DNA of 28,159 bases from Symsagittifera roscoffensis. Taxonomy: Eukaryota; Xenacoelomorpha; Acoela; Convolutidae. The notes below the pieces were generated by a model. It saw only the letters and a list, made by a program, of their open reading frames with translations, ran no database searches and had not been told where the DNA came from. Location of the stretch: assembly GCF_963678635.1 (NCBI RefSeq), contig NW_026970914.1:1-28159 (forward strand). Reading direction: 5' to 3'. Made by a program: the position numbers and the translations under genes. Positions 1-9,124 of this stretch are shown piece after piece. Every line of letters begins with the position of its first letter. Position 1 is the first letter of the stretch.

Positions 1-462
1 ATACATAAACATACATACATACATACATACATACATACATACATACATACATACATACATACATACATACATACATACATACATACATACATACATACAT
101 ACATACATACATACATACATTCATACATACATACATACATACATACATACATACATACATACATACATACATACATACATACATACATACATACATACAT
201 ACATACGTACATACATACATACATACATACAATACATACATACATACATACATACATACATACATACTTACATACATACATACAATACATACATACATAC
301 ATACATACATACATACATACATACATACATAAATACATACATACATAACATACATACATACATACATACATACATACATACATACATACATACATACATA
401 CATACATACATACAGACATACACACATACATACATACATACATACATACATACATACATACA
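1..462. repeat. (TACA)n tetranucleotide microsatellite
   Basis: The first 462 bases are an almost uninterrupted run of the unit TACA (TGTA on the other strand). There are a few point changes (for example near 121, 206 and 418-425) and one-base slips (near 231, 284 and 350) that move the phase. The open frame read from the complement is only the repeat translated (Met-Tyr-Val-Cys) and is not a gene. The array probably continues beyond the window start, so its true length is unknown. It stops about 300 bp before the left inverted repeat of the transposon. Confidence 0.97.
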
Positions 463-779
463 GTTTAATCAAAATTTTTTTCACAAAATCTGAATATCGT
501 TTTTGCTGCTCTTCAATAAGTTGCAGAAACTTTTCAATTTTTTTCAACAAGTCATAGGTAGTCTTTCAAGTTTTTTCAACAAGTTGTTTTTTTTGAAAAA
601 TCAACACAAAAAATATGTTTTTGAAAAACAATTTTGAATGTGAGAAGTGGTTCGGCATCCACTGGTTGAGCCACATAACTAGAGTCAGGGTTAATCTATC
701 CCAACATACTCAGCTACCTTACCATCAACTGCATCGTTCAAATTGGCTCTCTGTGATCGGCACTTGAGTCCCGTGATGC
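463..779. other. Spacer between microsatellite and left inverted repeat
   Basis: No gene is seen. Bases 505-600 hold three degenerate units of about 31 bp built around a core like TTTTCAACAAGTTG, the same family as the array at 10093-10390. Bases 640-779 are less AT-rich and may be the outer part of the transposon's terminal repeat. The match to the right end becomes too weak there to place the true terminus or a target-site duplication by eye. Confidence 0.5.
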
Positions 780-1000
780 TCGCTTGTACCATATGATGAA
801 GCAGTTCAGCAGGGGAAGGGGGATGAGTGTAGACCCTATTGTTTTAAAATAGGCTATACACTGTCCGGTCTACACTTTATGTATTAACATAGGGAACAGT
901 TTTCAAATGTTTCAAGATAATTATAGGTTTCAGATGGTAAAAAGATAAGTTTCGGGAAAAAATTTCAGAAAGCCGAGACAGTAACTTTAAAGACCCCAAA
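780..1000 (+). repeat. Left terminal inverted repeat of the Polinton
   Basis: Read on plus, this stretch matches the complement of 16575-16950. Shared blocks occur in the same order: CATATG followed by GCAGTTCAGC, then GTTTTAARATAGGCTATA, TATG.ATTAACATAGG and GGTTTCAGATGGTAA. Identity within blocks is roughly three quarters or better, with short indels between them. The inner part (from about 925) is present again at 3194 because of the tandem duplication. The outer edge is uncertain. Confidence 0.75.
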
Positions 1001-1950
1001 TGGAAATTTTCAGTTTTTTTTGATAAGATGTTATAGTTTTTTTGATGGTGAACTTTAGCTTGTAATTCTCATAATTTTGCAGTCAATGTTTCATATTTGA
1101 TTAAAAAAGCAAAATAGTGTACTTAAACAAAAATTTTTCTAAGCAAATAGGTCAAATATGCCACCATAGATGTTACCCCCCCCCCGCCCTTGTGATGAGT
1201 GAGTGAGGACGCTGAAATATATTAAAATTTTAGCACTTGTTGATTTAAGCGAGGTAATGAACTCAAACAAATGTTCTAGAATTTTTTTCTTAAAGGTGAG
1301 AAAGTTTTAGTGCAACAAAAGGGGTAAGTTTTGGCAACAACTGAAAAACTTTGATATTCATGCGCTCAGTTTTTCAACTAAATATTGGTTACCAGTTGAG
1401 TTTTTTCATTTTTCCATTTTTAGTTATTAAATCACCATCTTCGTGCACCAAAAAATCTGATCTTTCTTCTTTCCAAATTATGAATTCATACCAAATGTCT
1501 TTAGAAAATCACACTGACAAAAATAAAAAAAGATTTCACCTGGGGATCTTGAAAATTTGTAGTGTATACATCTTTCCCAGAGTAGTTTTCTTAAAAGAAA
1601 ACGAAAATTAGTGTTCAAGCGAAAAAAATTATCTGGAAAAACTTCCTAATCAGAATTTTTATTATACCTTATCATAATCAGTCCACTTCGTTTAATTTTA
1701 ATCAAGTTTTTTTTGCTCCCAGTATTCAAAAACATTCTATTTCTCCCAGTTTTTTTTTATTTTCCCGCTTATCCGCAACCGGAATACTGAAAATTGTAAA
1801 TTTCATTTTTTTAATAGAAAAATTAAATAAACAAAAAATTAGTTACAAATACGATTCTAAATTAACAAAACTAAAGTTAGGGTAAAACTCACCACATCAT
1901 ATATAATTTTATTGCATCAATATAAAATTACATAAAGGTAACGCACTGCG
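1001..1950. other. Non-coding part of duplication copy 1
   Basis: No recognisable gene. An open frame on plus (1351-1611, 86 codons, no convincing start) has a counterpart at 3998-4258. It matches no family I know, and its differences between copies are all replacements, as expected of unconstrained DNA. The minus strand between these points has stops in all frames. Confidence 0.5.
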
Positions 1951-1953
1951 TTA

Positions 1954-2560
1954 TTACATATAAGTATTAATAGAATTCAAAACATTAAAATCAAGAATAA
2001 TGTTCATGTTCCTCTGGTAGAATTTTAAAAGAAGAAGTGTTTAACAATTTTCGCAGAAACCACTCTTTGAAGTTTTTTTTGGAACATGCGCTGGGTTCTT
2101 TTTTTTTAAAAAAAGGAACAATTGAAACGTTTTCTTCCCAAAGAGTCAGCAACGTAGTAAGGTTTGTCCAATCGAGCATTCATGATCCATGGATCTCATC
2201 GATCATTAGTTGGAGCTGAGTTCATTATTGGAAAAGAGTCCTTTGTTAGTCGAGGAACTTTATCAGAGGTATAAGACCCCATATACTTGAACCTGAGCTC
2301 AGGAACTTTTCGATAAATTGCAGAAGCGAACAATTATCCACCTTTGCAGTTGTCAGTTGATTTACTTCTGAAAACAAAGAAAAATTGGTTGTTTGATAGT
2401 TCAAAATCGGCCGAACAAATAAAATTGAAGACTTACACACCTCTGGGTACTGAATCAACAAAGTCACATACACAAGTCTTATGTACTGAACAAAACTAAT
2501 TTACAAACTAGATTGAAAAAAAATTCTCGGATTGAAAAATTTTCAATAGGGCAACATTCT
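1954..2560 (-). pseudogene. Adenain-like cysteine protease remnant (duplicate copy)
   Basis: This is the remnant of the Polinton PRO gene, a virion-maturation cysteine protease related to adenovirus adenain. On minus, a block near 2340-2260 reads KYMGSYTSDKVPRLTKDSF-like sequence, followed by the active-site block PWIMNARLDKPYYVADSLG at about 2195-2140. The ADSLG stretch corresponds to the acidic active-site region. The residue before W-I, where the family has its catalytic His, is Pro (CCA). A TGA stop lies just upstream. After one or more frame changes, the C-terminal part (SGFCENC, then KFYQRNMNIILDFNVLN) runs to TAA at 1956-1954. A GTGTGTAAG...TTTTCAG pair at about 2442-2369 looks like a 74 nt intron or its relic. 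The family call rests on block order and motif and is fairly secure; the copy cannot be functional. Confidence 0.72.
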
Positions 2561-2637
2561 CTATCTACTTTTCCTGGAGACATAGATCTGGAAAAAAGAT
2601 AGTTCAGAGACAATAACAAGGAAAAATCCCAAAAAAG

Positions 2638-3185
2638 TTACAAAATTTTTAAAGGAACCTGAAAAATCAAAAGAAAAAGTTTTAAGCGACTGTTTCAATT
2701 TTTTTAATTTGATTATTTGACAGTTTTTCTTCTAAGACGATCCTTTTTTTTTACTCGCTCCAAGCTAAATTGAAAAATTGTTTATAATCTCAAATAAGTT
2801 TTAAATTATGCAACTGTTCAGATGCATCTTGTAGTGAAGTCAAATGAATAAGAATATATCGATTTTGAACATCTTCCATAAGAAAAGCTGGAAAATTTTC
2901 ATTAAATTTCGTTGCTTTCATTGTTGTAACATAGGGGTGATAAGGGGAATTTGTATATAAAGAAATAAGTGCTCTTCCACCCGAACATTTCTAGGCTGTC
3001 TCAAAAGAAATTGTTTATAGTAGAAAGTATTTTTGTGAAAAAAAACCTGCAACAGCTGAATTTGTATTCCTTGCTACAGCTATTCTTCTTATTGGAGCAT
3101 TTTTGAAAACGTTCTCCTGAATAAACTGGTTTTGACGAGCTGGAAAGATGTAAGAATCTTGCTACCATTTTCACGTGATTGTAAT
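2638..3185 (-). pseudogene. Major capsid protein C-terminal fragment (duplicate copy)
   Basis: This is a truncated duplicate of the C-terminal part of the Polinton major capsid gene (full remnant at 6466-5262). On minus it begins abruptly at the duplication breakpoint near 3185 and covers the counterpart of the second half of the double jelly-roll protein, including a segment reading close to TTMKATKFNE (about 2915). It ends at a TAA at about 2640-2638. Several frame changes and stops are present. The breakpoint joins it to inverted-repeat sequence on the right, so it never had its own N-terminus or promoter in this position. Confidence 0.72.
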
Positions 3186-3434
3186 GAGAATTATGTTTCA
3201 GATGGTAAAATGATTAATTTCGGGAAAAAACTCCAAAATGTTTTGGGCGCCCAATTTTGCCGATACAGTTAATTTAAAGACTCCAGTTGGAAATTTTCAG
3301 TTTATTGTGATTAAGATGTGATAATTTTCTTAATGGTGAGCTTCAGCTGATAAGTTTCCGAAAAAGTTGAAAGTTTTTGCAGTCAAATTTTCATATTTGA
3401 TTAAAAAGCAATGTAGTGTACGTAATCAAAAATT

Positions 3435-3925
3435 TTTCCAGACAAAGGTGTCAAACTTGCAACCATAGATGTTACATCCCCCCTCGTGATGAGTGAGTGA
3501 GGACGCTCAATAATGTAAAAAAAGTTTAGTACTTGTTGATTTGAGCGAGGTAGCGGACTCAAACAAATTTTTCTTAGGCAAGTATTTCAAAACTGCAACC
3601 ACAGTTGTTACCCCCCCCCCCCCTCGTGATGAGTGAGTGTGGACGCTGAGATATGTGGAAAAAATTTAGTACTTGTTGATTGAAGCGACGTAGTGGACTC
3701 AAACAAATTTTTCTCAGGCAAGTATTTCAAAATTGCAACAAAAGATGTTAATCCCCGTGGTGAGTGAGGATGATGAATTAAATACACAATTTTAAAGTTT
3801 CTGCGTTTGAGCGCGGTAGTGGACGAAAACAAAAAAATTTCCAATCAGTTATTTCAAAATGGCAACACCATATGTTACCCCCCACAATGAGCAGGGACGT
3901 CAATTACCGTAAACAAATGTGCTAG
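3435..3925. repeat. Array of four diverged ~135 bp units with poly-C tracts
   Basis: Four head-to-tail units share the same order of blocks: GCAACCATAGATGTTA, a run of C, GTGATGAGTGAGTGAGGACGCT, ACTTGTTGATTTGAGCGAGG, GGACTCAAACAAATTTTT and CAAGTATTTCAAAA. The C runs vary from 4 to 13 bases (13 at 3611-3623). The third and fourth units are the most degraded. Only one such unit, with ten C at 1176-1185, exists in duplication copy 1, so the expansion came after the duplication or was lost from one copy. The open frame at 3608-3844 (minus) only reads through this array. Confidence 0.85.
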
Positions 3926-4589
3926 ATTTTTTTTTCTTAAAGGTGAGAAAGTTTTAGTGCAATAAAAGGGGTAAGTTTTGGCAACAACTGAAAAACTTTG
4001 ATATTCATGCGCTCAGTTTTTCAACTAAAAATTGGTTACCAGTTGAGTTTTTTCTTTTTTCCAATTTTAGTTATTAAATCATCATCTTGGTGCACCAAAA
4101 AATCTGATCTTTCTTCTTTCCAAATTATGAATTCGTACCAAATGTCTTTAGAAATTCACACTGACAAAAACAAAAAAAGATTTCACCTGGGGATCTTGAA
4201 AGTTTGTAGTGTATACATCTTTCGCAGAGTAGTTTTCTTAAAAGAAAACAAAAATTAGTGTTCAAGCGAGAAAAATTATCTGGAAAAACTTCCTAATCAG
4301 AATTTTTATTATACCTTATCAGAATCAGTCCATTTCGTTTATTTTTAATCAAGTTTTTTTTTGCTCCCAGTATTCAAAAACACTCTTTTTCTCCCAGTTT
4401 TTCTTTATTTTCCCGGATATCCGCAACCGGACTACTGCAAATCGTAAATTTCATTTTTTTAAAAGAGAACATAAATAAACAAAAAATATTTCAAATACAA
4501 ATCTAAATTAACAAAATTGAAGTTAGAGTAAAAATCACCACATCATATATAATTTTATTGCGTCGATAAACATTTACATAAAAGTAACA

Positions 4590-5245
4590 CACTGCGCTCA
4601 TACATATAAGTAATAATCTTAGAATTCAAAACAATAAAATCAAGAATATTATTCAAGTACTTCTGGTAGAATTTTATATTACAAGTGCCGAACAATTTTC
4701 GTAGAAATCACTTTTTGAAGTTTTTTGTAACATGCGCTCGGTTTTTTTTAAAGGAATAGTTGAAACGTTTTCTTCCCAAAGAATCAGCAAAGTAGTAAGG
4801 TTTGTCCAATCGAGCAATCATGATCCATAGTTCTCATCGATCATTGCTTGGAGAGTCATTATTGCAAAGAGCCTTTAGTCAGTCGAGGAACTTTATCAGA
4901 GGTATAAGACCCCATTTACTTGAACCTGAGCTCAGGAAGTTTTCGATAAATTGCAGAAACAAAAATTTATCCACTTTTGCAGTTGTCTGTTGATTTACTT
5001 CTAAAAACATAGAAATTGAATGTTTGATAATGCAAAATAGGCTGAACAAATAAAATTGAAGAATTACACACCTCTAGGTACTGAATCAACAAAGTCACAT
5101 ACACAAAGTCTTTTGTACTGAACAAAAGTAATTTACAATCTAAGTTGAAAACGTTTCTCAGATTTTCAATTGGCCAACATTCATTGTCTACTTTTCCTGG
5201 AGACTTAGATCTGGAGAAAAGATAGTTCAGAGACATTAACAAGGA
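4590..5245 (-). pseudogene. Adenain-like cysteine protease remnant
   Basis: This is the second copy of the Polinton PRO gene, colinear with 2560-1954. An upstream exon-like stretch on minus (about 5215-5080) reads SPGKVDNECWPIENL and ends at a GAG|GTGTGT donor. A TTTTTAG acceptor follows, and then the segment VNQQTTAKVDKFLFLQFIEN at about 5005. The active-site block reads LWIMIARLDKPYYFADSLG at about 4830-4775, so the expected catalytic His is Leu (CTA) here against Pro (CCA) in the other copy. One base is inserted near 5117 relative to the other copy, and several more indels break the frame. The gene lies just downstream of the capsid gene on the same strand, as expected for a late virion gene. 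It is not functional. Confidence 0.72.
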
Positions 5246-5261
5246 AAAGTCCCAAAAAAAG

Positions 5262-6466
5262 TTACAGTATTTTTAAAGGAACCTGAAAACTCAAAAGAAA
5301 AAATTCAAGCGCTGTTTCGAGTTTTTCAGATTGATCATTTGACGGTTTTTCTTCCAAGGCGACCCTTTTTTTTACTCGCTCCAAGCTAAATTGGAAAAAT
5401 TGTTTATAACATAAAGCAAGTTCTAAATTACGCAACTGTTCAAATGCATCCTGTAGTTAAGTCAAATGAAAAAGAATATATCGATTTTGAACATCTTCCA
5501 TTAGAAGAACTGGAAAATCTTCATTGAATTTCGTTGCTTTCATTGTTGTAACATAGGGGTGATAAGGGGAAGTTGTAAATAAAGAAAGAAATGCTCTTCC
5601 ACCCAAACATTTCTAGGCTGTCTCAAAAGAAATTGTTCACAGTAGAAAGGCTATCCGTGAAAAAATCCTGCAACAGCTGAATTTGTATTCGTTGCTGCAG
5701 CTATTCTTCTTATTGGAGCATTTTTGAAAACGTTCTCGTGAATATACTGGTTTTAACAGGCTGAAATGATATAAGAATCTTGCTATAGTTTCCAGGTAAT
5801 TGTAAGGAGCAGATTCCTTTACAAATTCCATTGCAAGTATCGATGATTAGATTCAGCTACAAAACCTCTTCCACTGAGCAGTGAACAACCAAAATTTTTC
5901 AGAATAAGCTTTGAATCATCAGACAGCATGTAAAAATTAGGTCTAGCTCGGAACTTTCTTCGAACTTTATGTTCGAACTTTCTTTCTGATAGTAACAATT
6001 TTTTGTCAAGAAAAGCAGTTAGTGGCAAGCCTCTCATAGAGTGAAAAAGTCATCCGTGTTTCTAAGGATTTTCCTCTATTATTGAACGGATTAAAATCAA
6101 ATGCTCCCGGAATCTCTTCAAAACTTTATTCTTTATATTCAAGTATTCCTTTATTACTCGCTGCTGACGAGTTGATTCCGTTCGATATTCGTGCTTTATG
6201 AGGACATAATCTATTTGCGTTGCAAACCCTTGTCATGAACCTCATAATTGGAGAAGAGAGAATGTATTAGATTGTCTACATAGGTTAAGAAAGTTTCCGG
6301 TTACTCATCTGAGTCATTCTCTGATTTTGCTTTAAGTTCTGATTTTTTTTTTGAAAGCATCAAACAATCTTCCCTTGAATAATTGAAGCTTTAAAATAAG
6401 GGGGTATCCAAATACAGATTATGGTCCGACTGAAATTCGAATTCAATGTTGATTTCATCTAGAAAA
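5262..6466 (-). pseudogene. Polinton major capsid protein (double jelly-roll) remnant
   Basis: The family builds the shell of the presumed Polinton particle and is annotated in many genomes as F54H12.2-like. On minus, the remnant runs through several frames: INIEFEFQSDHNLYLD (about 6450), an acidic linker with ENDSDE, TYVDNLIHSLFSNYEV (about 6285), NPFNNRGK (about 6095), RKFRARPNFYMLSDDSKL (about 5960), ESNHRYLQWNL (about 5835), SAPYNYLETIAR (about 5815), TTMKATKFNEDFPVLLMED (about 5545) and LERVKKRVALEEKPSND (about 5370). It stops at TAA 5264-5262. At least five frame changes or stops interrupt it. The expected N-terminal residues are missing: the first recognisable residues abut the end of the minor capsid remnant, which implies a deletion. 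The C-terminal half is duplicated at 2638-3185. Confidence 0.85.
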
Positions 6467-6850
6467 GTACTGGGAAATATTTCTTGTGTGTAAGATGACA
6501 TAATTGTTTCCAAAACTGGGATTTTATGAAAAATCTCCAAAGATGAATTTGTAAAAGCTCCGTACCAAAAGATTTTTTAAAGACTGATAGTTCACGTACT
6601 CTCCTGTAGTTATTATGTTTCTGGTTTTTTACGTTGGAAATGAAAAAAAAATAACGAAGTAAAGGAGTTTTTGTATCGCCTACTATATTATAATCTATAA
6701 TGTCAACATATATCATCAGGAATGTATTCTCTGTATAATGTCGCAAGATAACTGAGAATAATGCGATCTTTTTTCACTTATTATAAATTTGTTCGGTTTT
6801 ATTCTAGGTCACAACCAAAAATATGACTCAAATTTGCACTTTGAAAGATA
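6459..6850 (-). pseudogene. Polinton minor (penton-like) capsid protein remnant
   Basis: The strongest block, on minus near 6715-6650, reads NIVGDTKTPLLRY preceded by IYVDIID. This is the signature of the single jelly-roll minor capsid protein of Polintons, where a conserved V-G-D-x-x-x-P-L-L-R segment precedes the C-terminal strands. It continues with FISNVKNQKHNNYRRVREL. After a frameshift near 6525 it reads NPSFGNNYVILHTRN, matching the glycine-rich end of the family. Upstream (about 6845-6780) a weaker stretch, ANLSHIFGCDLE, may be its middle part. Frameshifts and stops show that it is dead. It lies on the same strand as, and immediately before, the major capsid remnant, the usual arrangement. 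Confidence 0.75.
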
Positions 6851-7234
6851 AACACTGACTGATCCACAGGTAAATGAATGGCTGTTTTTTTTTAATCTTA
6901 TCTACTGATATTAAATTCCGTTCAATCAATTTTTTGTGCACCTAGACGTTTTCGAACTTTTTCATTTATAGCTAGAAAAATTGGATACACTTAAAGTTCC
7001 ATATGTATCGGCTTAATCTTCAGTTTTGACATTTATAATGAAAGGTACGATATTTCTGAAATTGCAACCTCCCATTCTCCTTAGCATGTGTTTGTTCTGG
7101 TACAAAATTTGTAAAAGAACTAAGATTTTTGTTTGGATACGATTAAAAGAAGCAGTAGCTACTTGCTCAATAGTAAAAGAATCCATGACTACTGCTCGAT
7201 AGAAATGCATTTATAAAATAGCATTTACTTTTTG
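6851..7234. other. Unassigned stretch between capsid and integrase remnants
   Basis: A 65-codon open frame on minus (7210-7013) contains FTIEQVATASFNRIQTKILV. A basic stretch, KVRKRLGAQKI, lies at about 6960-6928. Either could be decayed Polinton sequence (for example the N-terminal part of the minor capsid gene or a small virion protein), but I recognise neither. A short plus-strand stretch at 7071-7110 resembles 12352-12402, upstream of the polymerase, at a level that may be chance. Confidence 0.4.
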
Positions 7235-8193
7235 TTTGAATAGGTTCTTAGCTCGTTTTCATAAAAATTCTCTTTTTTTGAGATCGATGATGATATATGT
7301 CGCCGGTTTTTTTGTTTATATTGATTATATTTCAAATAAATCATCGGTAAATTGACGGTTGTACTTTTTTCGGTAACAAAGTTTTTTTTCATACTCTATT
7401 TCCATTTTTTAATTTTGGATAGTATATTTCATGAATGATTTGTTATACAAAAGTATTTAAAAATCACCAATTCCTCTTTTCTAGTTTTTTTAGTAGACTT
7501 TTTGTTGCGACAGTTCATGGTAGAAATAATGTTTTGCAATTTGGGAACAGATGATTCACCATGATCTTCGATACAACAATATTTTTTTTTTTTAAAACTG
7601 AATTGATCGTTCTACAAATGCAGCATTTGAATCCTTGATTGCTGAGTAAACTTCAACTTCCCTCTCCTTGCAAAGTGTTTTGAAATTTCCCTCATGCTCT
7701 GTTCCTTTATCAACCTATAGGTCTTCGGGAGTGTTTTGTTTTTCGAGAAATCAGTTTTTCGAAAGCTTTCTTATTGTCTTTGTCATACTTTGTTTTCGAT
7801 GTTTGAACTATGACAAATCTCAAAAAAATGCCAAGTGCAACAAATAAATACTTAACTCTATTGTTTTGACTAGCTAACTTCTCTACAAAAACCAAGTCCA
7901 TTCACTAGTCTTTGATATACTTGGAAAAGCTCGCAGTCTCCGAAAACGTCTTATTAGTGGACCAAATGTTGTATAAGTTGTTTTGTTTTGTAAAGGCTGT
8001 TCTGCTTTCTTTTTGATAAACCACTCGGTTTACTCAAGTTTTGAACAGACCCGAACGCAACTCTACCCCTGGAATACAATCTGTTTAATCCTAGCTTTCC
8101 CGATCTTTTAGGATCCAAGTTTCTCTTTCGTTTACTTTGGAATTTGATTTGGAAGTTGATAACAGGTTCAAGTGGAATTTGATTTGCTTCCAA
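7235..8193 (-). pseudogene. Polinton integrase (rve, DDE) remnant
   Basis: This is the retroviral-type integrase that inserts the element. On minus, the N-terminal segment includes VAFGSVQNLSKPSGLSKRK (about 8065-8010). The catalytic core starts with DLVFVEKLASQNN (first Asp at 7898-7896). After a one-base frame change come VDKGTEHEGNFKTLCKERE (second Asp at 7711-7709) and AAFVERSIQ (Glu at 7612-7610), 32 residues apart. Further frames give IEDHGE and STMNCR (about 7560-7510), PKLKNGNRV (about 7420) and the C-terminal chromo/SH3-like part RKKYNRQFTDDLFEI then KKPATYIIIDLKK (about 7375-7280). The three catalytic acidic residues survive in scattered frames, but in-frame TAG/TGA and at least four frameshifts make it dead. 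Its length of about 320 codons is typical. Confidence 0.9.
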
Positions 8194-8571
8194 AATGGTA
8201 AAATAAATATCTGAAAACTCGGTTTTTTTGCTTTAGTGTAAGTCTACAGTAGATTATCTGACTGGCTCAGTTTAGTTCCTAGTGAATTCAAAGTTAAATC
8301 AATGCTTTTTGCCATAAGATCTTTTTTTTTGATATCGGATTGGTATCCTATGAAAAAAATTCTTCAAACTTTATGCAGAGTCCACTCAAACTGGAATATT
8401 GAGTTTTGGGACTTTTTTGTAGAACAATATGGAAAAGTTCCAATTTATTGTGAAGTTTTAACATTCAGTTTTTTGACAAATCAATATTCCAACTCACACT
8501 GTTCAACTCGAATACTAAATGAAAAATGCTTTTGTAGGATGAACCTTAACATTCCTAGACAAAAAACATAA
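8194..8571 (+). other. Unrecognised open frame upstream of integrase
   Basis: An open frame of 89 codons on plus (8302-8571) begins MLFAIRSFFLISDWYPM and contains WNIEFWDFFVEQYGK. Composition is unremarkable, with ten aromatic residues in the first half and five Cys. I know no family for it. Its end overlaps the tail of the minus-strand PC4-like remnant by about 15 bases. It could be a Polinton accessory gene on the other strand or chance. The 100 bases before it hold a TTTTCAG on minus (about 8215) that could have been a splice acceptor of the integrase gene. Confidence 0.25.
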
Positions 8572-9124
8572 GTAATAGATAACAGCACTTTCGTTCATTA
8601 GCATTCTGAGCAAACATAAAGCGTCCAAACCTTTGGGACAATTCTTTGAGTTCGTTCAACGTATAGTTGAATTGGGCAGCTTGTTTCATTGCTTCGTTCT
8701 CTTTTGCAGCGAAGAGTCAAATCTGAATGTAGGGAGGCTTGTTAACATTGTACTTCATGATCGTCACACAAACTTTTCTTCTTTTGTAAGTTGCTATGTC
8801 ATATAATTTGTTGCAGTTGGCAAGCTGCTGATCCATTATTGAATTTTTTGGAGGTGAATTCCAATATTGGAACGAGTCCAAGGTTTTCAGTATCGTGATC
8901 AACAGTAATGCCATTTGTCGGGAATACTTCTCCTCCTTTTTCACCAAGATAAACTTCCTGCCTTTTTTGGAATACCCGAACTCATTTTTCTTGAATAGGT
9001 GGAAGCAAGGTTCAAAAGTTTTCCGAATGTAGAACTTTTGCGAACAAGCAAATTTCCCGATTCTTGTTTGGTTTTCAAAACATTCAGTACAATTGGAACT
9101 GGGTTTTCTTTTTCTAGAGTTCAT
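8555..9124 (-). pseudogene. Possible PC4-like ssDNA-binding protein of the Polinton
   Basis: ATG at 9124 opens 135 codons to a TGA at 8719-8717. The same frame then continues uninterrupted for 53 more codons to TAG at 8557-8555, so the TGA is probably a mutated Arg codon. The protein starts with a basic, Cys-containing region (MNSRKRKPSSNCTEC). Around the internal stop it reads RRKVCVTIMKYNVNKPPYIQI, stop, LFAAKENE, then FNYTLNELKELSQRFGRF. The pattern of a basic strand, a Tyr-x-x-Ile strand followed by the mutated Arg, and a final T-L-x-E-L-x-x-L helix resembles the C-terminal domain of transcription coactivator PC4, an ssDNA-binding fold. It sits upstream of the integrase on the same strand. 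The presence of a gene is fairly secure; the PC4 assignment is an inference. Confidence 0.6.

Larger units (their letters stand above)
925..3190. repeat. Tandem duplication inside the Polinton, copy 1
   Basis: This block is repeated at about 3194-5812. It starts in the inner left inverted repeat (TTTCAGATGGTAA at about 930), passes through non-coding sequence, the protease remnant and the C-terminal part of the major capsid gene, and ends inside that gene at about 3190. There the capsid homology joins directly to a second copy of the TTTCAGATGGTAA motif. The two copies have diverged: a matching 86-codon stretch (1351-1611 against 3998-4258) differs at nine residues. The plus-strand open frame in that stretch is present in both copies, but all those differences change amino acids, so it is probably not a constrained gene. 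Confidence 0.88.
3194..5812. repeat. Tandem duplication inside the Polinton, copy 2
   Basis: This is the second copy of 925-3190, about 350 bp longer because a roughly 135 bp sub-unit (single at about 1137-1270) has expanded here to four diverged units (3435-3925). On the right the capsid gene continues past the duplication end into its N-terminal half, so copy 2 lies next to the parental gene order and copy 1 is the truncated duplicate. The inner inverted-repeat portion here (3194-3290) keeps a GGCGCCC and TTTTGCCGATACAG block. That block is also in the right terminal repeat but is lost from copy 1. Confidence 0.88.

Noticed and set aside
268-459. 63-codon open frame rich in Met-Tyr-Val-Cys
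   Set aside because: It is the translated tetranucleotide repeat, not a gene.
1351-1611. 86-codon plus-strand frame preserved in both duplication copies (also 3998-4258)
   Set aside because: All nine differences between the copies change the residue, and there is no recognisable domain or ATG start. Persistence is explained by shared ancestry.
1630-1650. SGKTS-like P-loop reading in TCTGGAAAAACTTCC (also near 4274)
   Set aside because: It is a five-residue coincidence in a frame full of stops, with no glycine-rich context, and is not evidence for the packaging ATPase.
3608-3844. 78-codon minus-strand frame
   Set aside because: It reads through the 135 bp repeat array and a poly-C tract.
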